Positions 25,370 to 34,939 of a stretch of DNA of 38,429 bases are shown one piece after another. The DNA is from an uncultured Lachnospiraceae bacterium. Its GTDB lineage: Bacteria > Bacillota > Clostridia > Lachnospirales > Lachnospiraceae. A program made the position numbers and the translations under genes. How positions within the stretch are numbered: the stretch's first letter is position 1; every line of letters begins with the position of its first letter. Location: assembly GCA_946546945.1 (NCBI GenBank), contig CAMNOU010000021.1:1-38429 (forward strand). Reading direction: 5' to 3'. The notes under the pieces are model-generated. The model saw nothing but the letters and a program-made list of their open reading frames with translations, was not told where the DNA came from and searched no databases.

Positions 25370-26528
25370 TTTCTTCCTCCTGCATGGTAAACAGAGCATC
25401 GACAAACTGATCTGCGTCAAATTTCTGCAAATCTTCAATCTTTTCTCCAACACCGATATACTTAACCGGGATTCCAAGCTCCGCCTGGATCGCTACCGCG
25501 ATTCCTCCCTTTGCAGTTCCGTCCATTTTCGTAAGGACGATTCCTGTGATTTCCGCAGCTTCGCTGAACTGCTTAGCCTGATTCAGCGCATTCTGTCCTG
25601 TTGTCGCATCCAGGACCACCAGTGTTTCCCGGTATGCATCCGGATATTCTCTTTCCAAAATGCGGTTGATTTTTTTCAGCTCTTCCATCAGATTTTTTTT
25701 GTTGTGAAGACGTCCCGCAGTATCTACGAGAAGAACGTCCGCCTTTCGTGCCTTGGCAGCCTGCACGGCATCATACACAACGGAGGCCGGATCCGATCCC
25801 TCCTGTCCGCCGACGATTTCCACACCTGCGCGATGCGCCCACTCTGTCAGCTGTTCTCCGGCCGCTGCGCGGAAAGTATCTGCCGCTCCCAGGATTACCT
25901 TTTTCCCCTGCGCTTTCAGTTTGGAGGCCAGCTTCCCGATCGTCGTTGTCTTTCCTACTCCGTTCACCCCGATCACAAGCACAACGGATGTCTCCTCCTC
26001 GAACCGGTAGGCAGTCTCTCCCACCTGCATCTGTGTCTTGATGCTATCGATCAGAAGTTGCTTACAGTCCGCCGGCTCTTTGATCCGCTGCTCTTTCACT
26101 TTCATCTTCAGGTCATCAATGATCGCTTCGGTCGAGCGGACACCGATATCGCCCATTACCAGAATTTCTTCTATCTCTTCGTAAAACTCATCGTCAATAT
26201 GAGAAAATCCTTTAAAAATAGAATCGATCCCGAAAACAATATTCTTTCTTGTCTTTGTCAGACCGCTGACAAGACGGCGAAAGAACCCCATATTCTCTTC
26301 GCTGCAATTCTCCCCCGGTTCCTCCGCCGGTTCAGCTGCTTCAGATTCTTCGGTCAGCTCAAATACTTCTGCCTCCTCAGATGGTTCCATCTCCCCGGAT
26401 GGTACTGCCTCCCCGGATGAAACTGTCTCCCCGGATGGTATTGCCTCCCCGGATTCCTGCAGATTTTCCTCTATGCGGTTTTCACTTTGCCCTTTTTTTA
26501 ATCTTTTCTTCTTTTTTCTGCCAAACAT
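25362..26528 (-). CDS. ftsY: Signal recognition particle receptor FtsY
   Basis: FtsY docks the signal recognition particle at the membrane so that membrane proteins are inserted as they are made. The 388-aa protein has a basic start (MFGRKKKKRLKKG), an acidic low-complexity A domain (20-80), the helical N domain, and the GTPase G domain with GVNGVGKTT at 187-195, a DTAGR motif and a KMDGTAKGG segment. Residues about 27-46 come from 18-bp DNA repeats (26392-26457). It lies 14 bases after smc and overlaps ilvA by eight bases. The rnc-smc-ftsY order is common in Firmicutes. Confidence 0.97.
   Translation of the reverse strand: MFGRKKKKRLKKGQSENRIEENLQESGEAIPSGETVSSGEAVPSGEMEPSEEAEVFELTEESEAAEPAEEPGENCSEENMGFFRRLVSGLTKTRKNIVFGIDSIFKGFSHIDDEFYEEIEEILVMGDIGVRSTEAIIDDLKMKVKEQRIKEPADCKQLLIDSIKTQMQVGETAYRFEEETSVVLVIGVNGVGKTTTIGKLASKLKAQGKKVILGAADTFRAAAGEQLTEWAHRAGVEIVGGQEGSDPASVVYDAVQAAKARKADVLLVDTAGRLHNKKNLMEELKKINRILEREYPDAYRETLVVLDATTGQNALNQAKQFSEAAEITGIVLTKMDGTAKGGIAVAIQAELGIPVKYIGVGEKIEDLQKFDADQFVDALFTMQEEENE
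26392..26457 (-). repeat. 18-bp tandem repeats in the FtsY acidic region
   Basis: About three and a half units of pattern TCCCCGGATG(8N), read on the plus strand, encode six-residue units SGE(A/T)(I/V)(P/S) in FtsY. The region is a disordered linker in which length change should be tolerated. Confidence 0.7.
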
Positions 26529-26542
26529 GCTCTTCCCTTTCT

Positions 26543-29500
26543 TTATTCATCCAGATCTTTCTCAATCAGATTGACGGATACCATCGCAGACACACCCTTT
26601 TCCTGCATGGTAATCCCATACAGGCGGTCGGCCGCTGTCATGGTGCCGCGGCGATGCGTGATAATAATGAACTGGGTATTCTTTGTCAATTTGTGCAAAT
26701 AGTGCGCATAGCGGTCTACATTGGAATCATCCAGAGCCGCCTCGATCTCATCCAGAAGGCAGAAGGGAGATGGCTTCAGATTCTGGATGGCAAACAACAG
26801 TGCAATGGCTGTCAGTGCCTTTTCCCCGCCGGAAAGCTGCATCATGTTCTGCAGCTTCTTTCCGGGCGGCTGTGCTATGATGCGCACGCCGCATTCCAGG
26901 ATGTCCTTTTCCTCATCCATCGTCAGTTCCAGAGTTCCCTTTCCTCCTCCGAACAGATCTTTGAACGCTTTATCAAACTCATTCTGGATTTCTGCAAACT
27001 TCTCGGCAAACTGCTTTTTCATACCGTCATCCAGGTCCGCAATAATATCCCGAAGTGTCGACTCTGCTTTTTTGATATCTTCATACTGGCCGTGGAGGAA
27101 GGTATATCGTTCGGAGACTTCTTTATATTCCTCGATAGCGTTGACATTGACATTGCCAAGCTTTCGAATCTCGTCTTTAATCACAGCGATCCTCTTTTTC
27201 AGCTCCGCAGCGCCTGTGCCGTCCTCTTTTTTCTGTTCCATGGCCGCATGCCGGGTCAGTTCATATTCCTCCCACATATAATTGGTCAGATTCTCCTCGG
27301 CATGTTCCAGCTTTTCCCTGCGGTCATTTAACCGGAAGAGTTCCTTGTCCAGCTGGCTCAGTTCCGAAGACAAAGCCTCCCGTTGATCAAGAAACTGTTT
27401 ATGGAACGAAGCCATCTCTTCTTTCTGCGTTCTGCGCGACTTCAGTTCGGCGGACAGCTTTTCATTTTCCTGTTCCGCCTCCAGGGAAGCTTCCTTCATC
27501 TGACTGATCTGCTGCCGGCGCGCTTCGATTTCCTGACCGCTGTTTGACGCGTTTAAAAGAACTTCCTGCTGTGTCTGATGCAGACTCAGGATTTCTTCGG
27601 CTACCCTCTGTATATTTTCCCTGGCGAAATCCGCCTTCTGCTCCAGCTGCGCCGCCGCCACAGTGCTTTGTGCCAGCTCTTCGGATACAGCCGCGATTTC
27701 TTCATTCTTCTGTGCGAGCAGTTCCGTCAGTGACTGTGTTTCCTGTGCGATCTCTTTTTCTCTCTTCTGCGAATCCGCTTCCCGGATCAGGGTCTGCTCC
27801 TTATCTGACTCGATCTGCTGTTTTTGTCTGTCCAGTCCTTCCATTTCCCGCCGGATGTTCTTATAAAACGCGGCACTGGAATCCCGTTCTTCCCGCAGAT
27901 GTTCCACTTCTACCCGAAGCGTATTCTGTTTCAGCCTTGCTTCCTGAAGGGAGTTGGACAATTCATCCAGATCCTCTCCCAGAAGCTCATCCGCCGTATA
28001 AATCTCTTCCAGTCTTTCCCTGATTGTATGTTCATTCCGCCTGAGCGTTTCAATTCCTTTTTCCAGGGTTTCAATCTCCCGGTTCCTTCCCAGAAGATTA
28101 CTGTTATTCCGGAAAGCACCGCCGGTCATGGAACCTCCCGGCTGAAGCGACTCACCTTCCAGGGTAACGATCCGCAGAGAATACCGGAACTTCTTCTGAA
28201 TAGCCACTGCATGATCAATGGTGTCAGCCACAAGAATACGTCCCAGCAGATAACCTGCGATATTGACATATTTTTCATCTGTCTGAACCAAGGTATCCGC
28301 TAGACCGATTGCTCCCGGCTCCTTCAGCGCCTTCCTTGCCGGCACGTTTTCCGGGGCGGAAACGCTGGTGAGCGGCAGGAAGGTTGCTCTTCCGTACCGA
28401 TTCTGTTTCAGATAGGAAATCATCTTTTTGGCCGTATGCTCATTGTCCGTGACAATGTTCTGAATACTGCCGCCCAAAGCCGTCTCTACTGCAATCTCAT
28501 ACTTTTTCTCTACCTTGATCAGATCCGCCACAACGCCCAGTATTCCCGGTGTATCACTTTTTCTGTCCATGACACGGCGGATGCTGTTCCCGTAACCATC
28601 ATAACGCTCCGCAATATTCCGGAGAGACTCCAGTCTGGAGGAATCCCGATGGAACTGCTGCATGACCTCATCCAGCTTTTTATTCAGCCCGTCCGACTCT
28701 TCTCTCCATTTCCTCCGCTTCGCAGTGATGTCAACCTTCTTTTTTTCAAGATCAAGGATTTCGCCGTCCAGAATTTCCAGCGATTCCTCCGCGGATTTCA
28801 GCTGGCCTTCGGTATCGTTCTTCGTGCTTTTCTGCATGAGGATCTGCCTGTTCAGCTGTGCCCTGCGGATGTCTGCCTGTTCCATCATCGCAGAGTAACG
28901 CTGCTGCTCACCCTCGATCACGGCACGCGCGTCCAGAAGCTTCAGCACTTCCTCTTTTCCGGAATCGATCCGGGCTTCATATGCGGAGGCCTGTTCCCTC
29001 AACGCTTCCATTTTTTCCGTCAGGGCTTCCCGTCTTTTCCGTTCCTCCTGTATCTGCTGATCGATTTCTTCTTTTTCATCGCTGTACCGCTGTCCGGTCT
29101 GCTGATGGCGGTCAATTTCTGTCCCCAGTGCTTCCAGACGATCCTTCACATGGCTCTCACTTTGTTCGATCGCATGGATCTGCTCTTTCAGGACATTGAT
29201 CTGCCCTTCCAGCTTTTCTTTGTCCACCCCGGTCGTCCGGATCTTCTCCTGAAGCGAAGCAATGGCTTCATCATTCTCTGTTATCTTCTGCTGCAGCTCA
29301 TCGTATTGCTCCCGTGTGCTTTCATACTTTCCGGAAGCCTCCTTCATCTGATTGTCAGCAATCTCTATTTTTTCTGTTACTGCAAGGGTATCCTGCTCGA
29401 TCCGCTCCATCTCTGACACAAACAGACTGACATCACAGGACTTCAGTTCTTCCTTCTTTTTCAGATACTCCCGGGCCTTCTCTGACTGGCGCTCCAGAGG

Positions 29501-30109
29501 ACCGACCCGCTGTTCCAGCTCAGTAATGATATCTGTAATACGGACCAGGTTCTGCTGCTCATTTTCGAGTTTCTTCATGGTCATCGCCTTCCGGCGCTTG
29601 AACTTCACGATCCCCGCTGCTTCATCAAAGAGCTCCCGCCGTTCCTCCGGCTTGCCGCTCAGGATCCGGTCGATCTGCCCCTGCCCGATAATCGAGTATC
29701 CTTCTTTTCCTATTCCCGTGTCATAGAACAATTCATTAATGTCTTTTAATCTGCAGGCGGTTCCGTTCAGAAGATATTCACTCTCTCCGGAACGATATAC
29801 CCTTCTGGCAACCGTTACTTCATTATAATCCAGCGGCAGTGAATGATCCGCATTGTCCAGAGTGATTGCCACATAAGCAAAGCTTAAGGGTTTTCGGTTT
29901 TCTGTCCCGGCAAAGATCACATCCTGCATACTGGAGCTGCGCAGCTGTTTTACTTTCTGCTCTCCCAGCACCCAGCGGACAGCATCCGCAACATTACTTT
30001 TGCCGCTCCCGTTCGGTCCGACAATGCCGGTGATTCCGTTATGAAAATCAAATACGATCTTGTTCGCGAATGACTTAAAGCCCTGTATCTCAATCGATTT
30101 CAGATACAT
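26543..30109 (-). CDS. smc: Chromosome partition protein SMC
   Basis: SMC is the condensin ATPase that compacts and helps separate chromosomes, usually with ScpA and ScpB, whose genes are not in this window. The 1188-aa protein has Walker [10 protein letters not shown] at 31-39, two long coiled-coil arms, a hinge near 510-640, the ABC signature LSGGEK at 1092 and Walker [14 protein letters not shown]. The length is typical. GGAGG lies about five bases before the ATG. It follows rnc by 54 bases and precedes ftsY by 14. Confidence 0.98.
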   Translation of the reverse strand: MYLKSIEIQGFKSFANKIVFDFHNGITGIVGPNGSGKSNVADAVRWVLGEQKVKQLRSSSMQDVIFAGTENRKPLSFAYVAITLDNADHSLPLDYNEVTVARRVYRSGESEYLLNGTACRLKDINELFYDTGIGKEGYSIIGQGQIDRILSGKPEERRELFDEAAGIVKFKRRKAMTMKKLENEQQNLVRITDIITELEQRVGPLERQSEKAREYLKKKEELKSCDVSLFVSEMERIEQDTLAVTEKIEIADNQMKEASGKYESTREQYDELQQKITENDEAIASLQEKIRTTGVDKEKLEGQINVLKEQIHAIEQSESHVKDRLEALGTEIDRHQQTGQRYSDEKEEIDQQIQEERKRREALTEKMEALREQASAYEARIDSGKEEVLKLLDARAVIEGEQQRYSAMMEQADIRRAQLNRQILMQKSTKNDTEGQLKSAEESLEILDGEILDLEKKKVDITAKRRKWREESDGLNKKLDEVMQQFHRDSSRLESLRNIAERYDGYGNSIRRVMDRKSDTPGILGVVADLIKVEKKYEIAVETALGGSIQNIVTDNEHTAKKMISYLKQNRYGRATFLPLTSVSAPENVPARKALKEPGAIGLADTLVQTDEKYVNIAGYLLGRILVADTIDHAVAIQKKFRYSLRIVTLEGESLQPGGSMTGGAFRNNSNLLGRNREIETLEKGIETLRRNEHTIRERLEEIYTADELLGEDLDELSNSLQEARLKQNTLRVEVEHLREERDSSAAFYKNIRREMEGLDRQKQQIESDKEQTLIREADSQKREKEIAQETQSLTELLAQKNEEIAAVSEELAQSTVAAAQLEQKADFARENIQRVAEEILSLHQTQQEVLLNASNSGQEIEARRQQISQMKEASLEAEQENEKLSAELKSRRTQKEEMASFHKQFLDQREALSSELSQLDKELFRLNDRREKLEHAEENLTNYMWEEYELTRHAAMEQKKEDGTGAAELKKRIAVIKDEIRKLGNVNVNAIEEYKEVSERYTFLHGQYEDIKKAESTLRDIIADLDDGMKKQFAEKFAEIQNEFDKAFKDLFGGGKGTLELTMDEEKDILECGVRIIAQPPGKKLQNMMQLSGGEKALTAIALLFAIQNLKPSPFCLLDEIEAALDDSNVDRYAHYLHKLTKNTQFIIITHRRGTMTAADRLYGITMQEKGVSAMVSVNLIEKDLDE

Positions 30110-30163
30110 AAATTCCTCCTGTTGTTCCTATACATTCTGACAGCAGAACACCGTCATCTGCCT

Positions 30164-30859
30164 TCACAGCGATGCGCGGCCGTCGTTTGCCTTCAGAATT
30201 GCCTGATAGGCAGCTTCCTGTTCCGCGGACTTTTTCGTGTGGCCTTCCCCGCGTCCGCAGGGTTCCCGGTTGATGCAGGCATCCACGATATAGTGCTTGT
30301 TATGATCCGGCCCGCTCTCCGCCACGACAACGTAAGAGAGTTCACCCAGATTCTTCGCCTGCACCAGTTCCTGCAGGATAGTCTTGCTATCATAAAAGAG
30401 CTGCTTATGTTCGATGTCATTGAGGATATATTTCAGGACAAACTCTTTTGCATTAGCAAAACCACCATCCAGGAAAATCGCTCCGATGACCGCTTCCAGG
30501 GCATCAGACAGTACGGATTTTCTTTTCCTTCCTCCCGTCTGGTCTTCCCCTTTTCCCAGATACAGATAGTCTCCCAGCTGCAGATCTCTGGTGCAGAAAG
30601 CCAGGGTCTGTTCACACACAAGACTTGCGCGAAGCTTGGTCAGCTCGCCTTCCGGCTTGTCCGGATAATGATTGAATAAATACTCGCTGGTAATGATTTC
30701 CAAAACAGCATCTCCCAGAAATTCCAGACGTTCATTATCTGAATTGCGTTTTTGATTGTGTTCATTTGCATAGGAGCTGTGTGTAAGCGCCTGCCGCAGC
30801 AGTCCCTCTGCCCGGAACGTATAGCCGGTCTTCTCCTGAAACTCTTTTAATTTTTCCAT
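30164..30859 (-). CDS. rnc: Ribonuclease III
   Basis: RNase III cuts double-stranded RNA, including rRNA precursors. The 231-aa protein has the signature NERLEFLGDAV (42-52) with acidic residues E46 and D50, a second catalytic pair D119 and E122, and a C-terminal double-stranded-RNA-binding domain (about 155-225). The ATG is preceded by GAAAGGAAG. A perfect 15-bp hairpin (30881-30918) ends 21 bases before the start. In E. coli the enzyme cuts a hairpin in its own leader to limit its level, so self-control here is possible (inference). Confidence 0.97.
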   Translation of the reverse strand: MEKLKEFQEKTGYTFRAEGLLRQALTHSSYANEHNQKRNSDNERLEFLGDAVLEIITSEYLFNHYPDKPEGELTKLRASLVCEQTLAFCTRDLQLGDYLYLGKGEDQTGGRKRKSVLSDALEAVIGAIFLDGGFANAKEFVLKYILNDIEHKQLFYDSKTILQELVQAKNLGELSYVVVAESGPDHNKHYIVDACINREPCGRGEGHTKKSAEQEAAYQAILKANDGRASL

Positions 30860-30880
30860 TTATTTCTTCCTTTCACAATC

Positions 30881-30918
30881 TGTCCGACAGGAAATTGCTT
30901 CGGATTTCCTGTCGGACA
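30881..30918 (-). promoter_or_regulatory. Perfect 15-bp leader hairpin upstream of rnc
   Basis: TGTCCGACAGGAAAT (30881-30895) and its exact reverse complement (30904-30918) enclose an eight-base loop. On the minus strand no T-run follows, so it is not a terminator for that direction. It lies between the acpP terminator and the rnc ribosome binding site, and should be present in rnc transcripts that read through acpP. The role is inferred: an RNase III target or another leader control. Confidence 0.6.
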
Positions 30919-30954
30919 AAAAGACTGCTGCATGAGTCGTGCAACAGCCTTTTT
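30918..30954 (-). terminator. Terminator or attenuator after acpP
   Basis: On the minus strand GGCTGTTGCA (30949-30940) pairs with TGCAGCAGTC (30932-30923), including two G-U pairs, around a seven-base loop and is followed by five T. It starts eight bases after the acpP stop. Read-through would be needed for rnc, smc, ftsY and ilvA if no promoter lies inside acpP. Confidence 0.7.
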
Positions 30955-30957
30955 CTA

Positions 30958-31182
30958 TTACAGGTTATTTTTAATCTGCTCTACCGCATCACTGACCGTT
31001 TTTATTTTTTCAGCCTCTTCTGTAGGAATTTCAATGCCAAAGGCCTCTTCCATTCCCATGATGATCGAAACCAGATCTAGTGAATCTGCGTCAAGATCTT
31101 CAAAAGATGTATCTTCTGTGATCTCATCCGGCTCGATATCCAGAACTTCTGCGATAATGCTCTGAATTTTCTCAAATTCCAT
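30958..31182 (-). CDS. acpP: Acyl carrier protein
   Basis: The carrier of growing acyl chains in fatty acid synthesis. The 74-aa acidic protein has the phosphopantetheine site DADSLD, with S34 as the attachment serine, and the usual four-helix pattern. GGGGGAG lies seven bases before the ATG. It follows plsX by 55 bases, a common Firmicute pairing since PlsX draws acyl chains from acyl-ACP. A hairpin terminator directly follows. Confidence 0.97.
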   Translation of the reverse strand: MEFEKIQSIIAEVLDIEPDEITEDTSFEDLDADSLDLVSIIMGMEEAFGIEIPTEEAEKIKTVSDAVEQIKNNL

Positions 31183-31237
31183 GCCAAAACTCCCCCTTCC
31201 CTAATACTATTATCTAAATCGAAATAACAAGTACGAA

Positions 31238-32263
31238 CTACTCGCTTTTCGTATTTTTCTCTCTGGCAATAAAATCCCGGATCCTGTCATTGATTCCCTG
31301 CTGTTTGAATGTCACACACTGGATGATGGAGTTCTTCACATCATTTGCGTTCGCACTGCCGTGCGTCTTCACCACCAGACCATTACAGCCCAGAAGCGGG
31401 GCTCCTCCATACTGAGAAGCATCGAATGCTTTGAGGGTCTGCTTCAGCGCCGGCTTGATCAGCAGAGCTCCGATCTTCGAACGGAAAGAGGACATCAGCC
31501 CTTCTTTGACCTTCGATAAAAGTGTAGCGGCAACGCCTTCATAAAGCTTTAAGACAATATTTCCGGAAAAAGCTTCGCAGACGATTACGTCTGCCCCGCC
31601 ATGAGGGATTTCCCTGGCTTCTATACTCCCGATGAAATTGATCCCCTCCAGTTCCTTTAAAAGCGGATAGGTTTCCTTGACAAGGGCATTTCCCTTCTCT
31701 TCTTCCAGACCAATGTTCAGAATGGCCACACGCGGATTTTTGATGCCCACGACATTTTCCATGTAGATCGATCCCATCTGCGCGAACTGAACCAGATGAG
31801 AAGGTCTGGCATCCACATTCGCGCCGCAGTCGATCAGCAAAGCCACTCCCTTTTCCGTCGGGATCAGCGGAGCCAGAGGGGGGCGCTCCACGCCTCTGAT
31901 CCTGCCGACGATCATCTGTCCTCCGACGAGAATCGCTCCGGAACTGCCGGCAGACACGATTGCATCCGCTTCCTGATGCTTCACCATGTTCATCCCCACG
32001 ACCAGTGAAGACTGCTTTTTTCTGCGTATCGCATTGACCGGAGGTTCCGCTGTCTCAATCACCTCTTCACAGTGAACGACCTCTATCTGCTCTTTGCTGT
32101 ATGTATATTTCTCAAGTTCGGCGTTGATCCTGTCCTGCTGTCCGGTCAGGATCACCCGGATGTCGCTGCGCGACTGAGCGGCTTCCACTGCGCCTTTGAC
32201 AATCTCATAAGGAGCATTGTCCCCTCCCATCGCGTCCACAACGACACGTACCGTCTCGCTCAT
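31238..32263 (-). CDS. plsX: Phosphate acyltransferase PlsX
   Basis: PlsX makes acyl-phosphate from acyl-ACP and phosphate, the first step to phosphatidic acid in most Gram-positive bacteria. The 341-aa protein starts with the family motif VDAMGGDNAP and keeps the AGSSGAIL and HGSANANDVKNSI segments; the length is standard. GGAGG is seven bases before the ATG. It heads the plsX-acpP-rnc-smc-ftsY run. No fab genes lie between plsX and acpP, unlike in Bacillus. Confidence 0.97.
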   Translation of the reverse strand: MSETVRVVVDAMGGDNAPYEIVKGAVEAAQSRSDIRVILTGQQDRINAELEKYTYSKEQIEVVHCEEVIETAEPPVNAIRRKKQSSLVVGMNMVKHQEADAIVSAGSSGAILVGGQMIVGRIRGVERPPLAPLIPTEKGVALLIDCGANVDARPSHLVQFAQMGSIYMENVVGIKNPRVAILNIGLEEEKGNALVKETYPLLKELEGINFIGSIEAREIPHGGADVIVCEAFSGNIVLKLYEGVAATLLSKVKEGLMSSFRSKIGALLIKPALKQTLKAFDASQYGGAPLLGCNGLVVKTHGSANANDVKNSIIQCVTFKQQGINDRIRDFIAREKNTKSE

Positions 32264-32291
32264 ATTGTATCCTCCGTTCCTTTTATATGTA

Positions 32292-32320
32292 AATATACAC
32301 TATTGTATTCTATAAATCAA
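32292..32320 (-). promoter_or_regulatory. Likely promoter of plsX-acpP
   Basis: On the minus strand TTGATT (32320-32315), a 17-base spacer and TATATT (32297-32292) precede plsX, with a predicted start near 32285. It follows the terminator of the redox operon directly. No FapR-type operator is obvious. Confidence 0.5.
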
Positions 32321-32335
32321 CAGTTTTTAACGCTC

Positions 32336-32362
32336 AAAAAAATGACGGCTGACGCCGCCATT
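32336..32362 (-). terminator. Terminator of the molybdoenzyme operon
   Basis: On the minus strand AATGGCGGC (32362-32354) pairs with GCCGTCATT (32349-32341), including one G-U pair, with loop GTCA and a run of seven T. It begins ten bases after the AsrB-like stop. Confidence 0.85.
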
Positions 32363-32372
32363 TTTCTTATTT

Positions 32373-33164
32373 CTAATCAAACATGTCCTTTGCCTTCGAA
32401 TAGTTAAACACCGGGCCGTCCAGACAGACATAGGTGTCATTGATCCGGCAGTGTCCGCATTTCCCGACGCCGCAGCACATTTTCCGTTCAAAAGATACCC
32501 AGATCTTTTCCTCTTCCGCACCGTTTTTTATACATTCCTGCGCTGCAAAATGCATCATGACAGGAGGGCCTACGATCACGATATTATAATCATCAAACTC
32601 GCGGATCGGTATCTTGCCGATGTGCGCGGTGACCATGCCGGTCTCATAGCCTTCCCGTTCTTCATTATCCAGGGTCGTGATCACATTGAATCTCTGCGCA
32701 AACTTCTTTGCCTCATCGCGGAACAGCACCGCATCATAGTTCTTGAAGCCGGAGATCAGATTCAGCGACTTGCAGACTTCGGGATGATCATAAAAATGAT
32801 TGATCATGGTCATGACCGGGGCCATGCCTGTTCCTCCCGTGATAATCAGCAAATCCTTGTTTTCAAACTCTTTGACAGGAAAGTGGTTTCCGTAAGGTCC
32901 CCGCAGGAAAATCGATTTCCCCGGTTCCAGATCAAAGATCGCCTGAGTCAGAAGTCCGACATTTCTGATTGTGAACTCTACATATCCGGGGCCTTTCCCG
33001 CTGGCAGAGATCGGAGCTTCCCCGACTTTCGGCAATGACAGCATAAAAAACTGTCCAAATCCGGGATCATTGTCACAGGCCACCCGGAAGGTGCACTCTG
33101 TGGCCGTATGTTTTAACATGCTTAGGATTCTGTGCGGCTGTGGTACCAGAACATTATTTTCCAT
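32373..33164 (-). CDS. AsrB-type FAD/NAD(P)H and [2Fe-2S] electron-transfer subunit
   Basis: The 263-aa protein is a ferredoxin-reductase-fold subunit of the kind found in anaerobic sulfite reductase (AsrB) and archaeal sulfhydrogenase (gamma subunit). It shows the FAD motif RGPYGN (88-93), the nucleotide loop GGTGMAP (110-116) and a C-terminal [2Fe-2S] ligand set C231, C236, C239 and C247 (C230 is an alternative first ligand). It should take electrons from NAD(P)H and pass them to the Fe-S partner encoded 11 bases upstream. No AsrC gene follows; a terminator and plsX come next. It is therefore assigned here to the molybdoenzyme, not to sulfite reduction (inference). Confidence 0.88.
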   Translation of the reverse strand: MENNVLVPQPHRILSMLKHTATECTFRVACDNDPGFGQFFMLSLPKVGEAPISASGKGPGYVEFTIRNVGLLTQAIFDLEPGKSIFLRGPYGNHFPVKEFENKDLLIITGGTGMAPVMTMINHFYDHPEVCKSLNLISGFKNYDAVLFRDEAKKFAQRFNVITTLDNEEREGYETGMVTAHIGKIPIREFDDYNIVIVGPPVMMHFAAQECIKNGAEEEKIWVSFERKMCCGVGKCGHCRINDTYVCLDGPVFNYSKAKDMFD

Positions 33165-33175
33165 TTTCTCTCCCC

Positions 33176-34939
33176 CTATTCTGTCGCCGGATCGGCCGCT
33201 GTTTCAGCCGCCGGACGTTCTTTTTTCCCGGTGATGTAATCGACCTCATCGCTCAGGCGGTTGATCGTATCTGCGAAACAGATATCCTGCGGACAGCGCT
33301 GGATACAGCGTCCGCAGCCCACGCACATGTGCTCGTTTCCGCCGAACCGCTTGTTATAATCGTAGATCTTGTGAAGAGCCTTGTAACGCATCATCTGAGA
33401 AGGCTTCTTTCTGGCTAAATTCCCTCCGGCTGTCCTTGAAAAATCAGGGATCATACAGGATGACCAGATTCTGCGCCGTTCGCCCTTTCTGGAATTCTCC
33501 TGGTTTAAGTAATCCAGCGTCTCAAAGCAGCTGCAGGAACCGCATACCGTATTGCAGCCTCCGCAGGAAATGCAGTCTTCGCTGATTTCCTCCCACATGG
33601 GAAGATTTGCGATTTCCTTTAATGTCTGTACATCCGGGATATCAGGGATGCGCACCTTGCGCTCATTTTCCATAATAAACTGAGGCTCATAATCACAGCT
33701 TCCGGCCCACTCAAAATACTCTGCAAATTCCGCATCTTTGATCTTGAGTTTAATCATTTCTCCATGGAGTCTGCATGCAATGCTGTAATTATCCGTCCTG
33801 TTTGTGTTCATCGATACACAATAGCAGTTCTCCCAGCTCTGCTCACACTCCATCAGAAACAGTTTCACCTTATTTCTCACCTGGCTGTAATAGACATCCG
33901 AAGTGCCGCCGTTTGCCATGAACATATTGTCCAGACGCTTCAGCGCATTGATGTCGCAGGCCCTTGCAAAAATGATGATTCCCTTCGGATCTTTGGAAAT
34001 GGTCTCGCGGCAGCTGTTCTCATCGAAGGAGAAAATGGTCTGCGCAACCGGGAAGATCACCTCTTTCGGAGAAAAGTCAGACTGTCTGTCATTGGCGATA
34101 TCTTCCAGTTTGCTGATCTCCTGGTAACGGATCAGGCCGTCTTCCGAAGGTATGCCGCGCTCCGGAAGATGTACGGGAGCATAGATCCGGTACTCTTTCC
34201 TGAGTTTTTTCAGCACATCATTCATATAATCGCGGGTGATGGTACAGCTTCTGGAATATGCCGTGCCGGCTTTTCTTTCCACGATCATCCTGTCCAGGAT
34301 AAAACTGTCAAGCTGTAAAAATCCTGTCGTCAGCTGTCCGACCATGCGGTAGAATTCCGTATTCGCATAATCCTTGATCCGCAGACAGAACTCCGGGGCC
34401 CAGTTTAACAGGTGACGGTTCAGGAAAGCTTTCTGCTCCTCCAGTCCGGACAGTGTCTCGGTATACCGGCTCGTCTCATCACACAGGAAGGCCATAAATT
34501 CCAGTTCCATGCAGATATGATCCTCTAGCCAGTCACCTGCATCATCATTTCTCTCAATGCCTTTTGCTTCATAGATCTCACATACCTGATTCCAGGCATC
34601 CTGCATCATGATATGCTTGGGGCTGGTGTACACGGACTCATAAGGGAAAGCTGCCGCTTCCTGCGCACTGCCCGCGCCAAGGAAGGTATGCGCATAGTCT
34701 GCAGCCAGATCCTCCAGCGATTCATCCGCATCATATTCAAAATAATCATTCAGCCGGACCAGCGCGTCCTGAAACTCCGTCAGCGCATTTTCCTCACGGT
34801 CTGCCGGAAATTCGATATGCTTCAGCTGCTCATAGAATTCTTCGTCAATTTCAGCGGAAAAGAAACGGGCAAAGAATTGATACATATCCCGCCGGTTCTG
34901 CATCAGGCGTTTAAAATCGGCTTTCTTATTCATACTCAT
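33176..34939 (-). CDS. TorD-type chaperone fused to an AsrA-type Fe-S protein
   Basis: The 587-aa protein joins two families. Residues about 12-220 are a TorD/DmsD-like molybdoenzyme chaperone, with FPYESVY and the signature EDHICMELEFMAFL (139-152). Residues about 225-575 match AsrA, the Fe-S subunit of anaerobic sulfite reductase and sulfhydrogenase beta. They carry two [4Fe-4S] motifs: C456, C459, C462, C466 and C539, C542, C545, C549. GGAGG lies eight bases before the ATG at 34939; the frame is open 23 codons upstream, inside the neighbour. It overlaps the ferredoxin gene by 14 bases. The fusion suggests that enzyme maturation and electron supply are tied together (inference). Confidence 0.85.
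   Translation of the reverse strand: MSMNKKADFKRLMQNRRDMYQFFARFFSAEIDEEFYEQLKHIEFPADREENALTEFQDALVRLNDYFEYDADESLEDLAADYAHTFLGAGSAQEAAAFPYESVYTSPKHIMMQDAWNQVCEIYEAKGIERNDDAGDWLEDHICMELEFMAFLCDETSRYTETLSGLEEQKAFLNRHLLNWAPEFCLRIKDYANTEFYRMVGQLTTGFLQLDSFILDRMIVERKAGTAYSRSCTITRDYMNDVLKKLRKEYRIYAPVHLPERGIPSEDGLIRYQEISKLEDIANDRQSDFSPKEVIFPVAQTIFSFDENSCRETISKDPKGIIIFARACDINALKRLDNMFMANGGTSDVYYSQVRNKVKLFLMECEQSWENCYCVSMNTNRTDNYSIACRLHGEMIKLKIKDAEFAEYFEWAGSCDYEPQFIMENERKVRIPDIPDVQTLKEIANLPMWEEISEDCISCGGCNTVCGSCSCFETLDYLNQENSRKGERRRIWSSCMIPDFSRTAGGNLARKKPSQMMRYKALHKIYDYNKRFGGNEHMCVGCGRCIQRCPQDICFADTINRLSDEVDYITGKKERPAAETAADPATE

Noticed and set aside
30881..30918. Terminator of acpP
   Set aside because: A separate hairpin with a T-run (30918-30954) already follows acpP. 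This stem is followed by GATTGTG, not by T residues.
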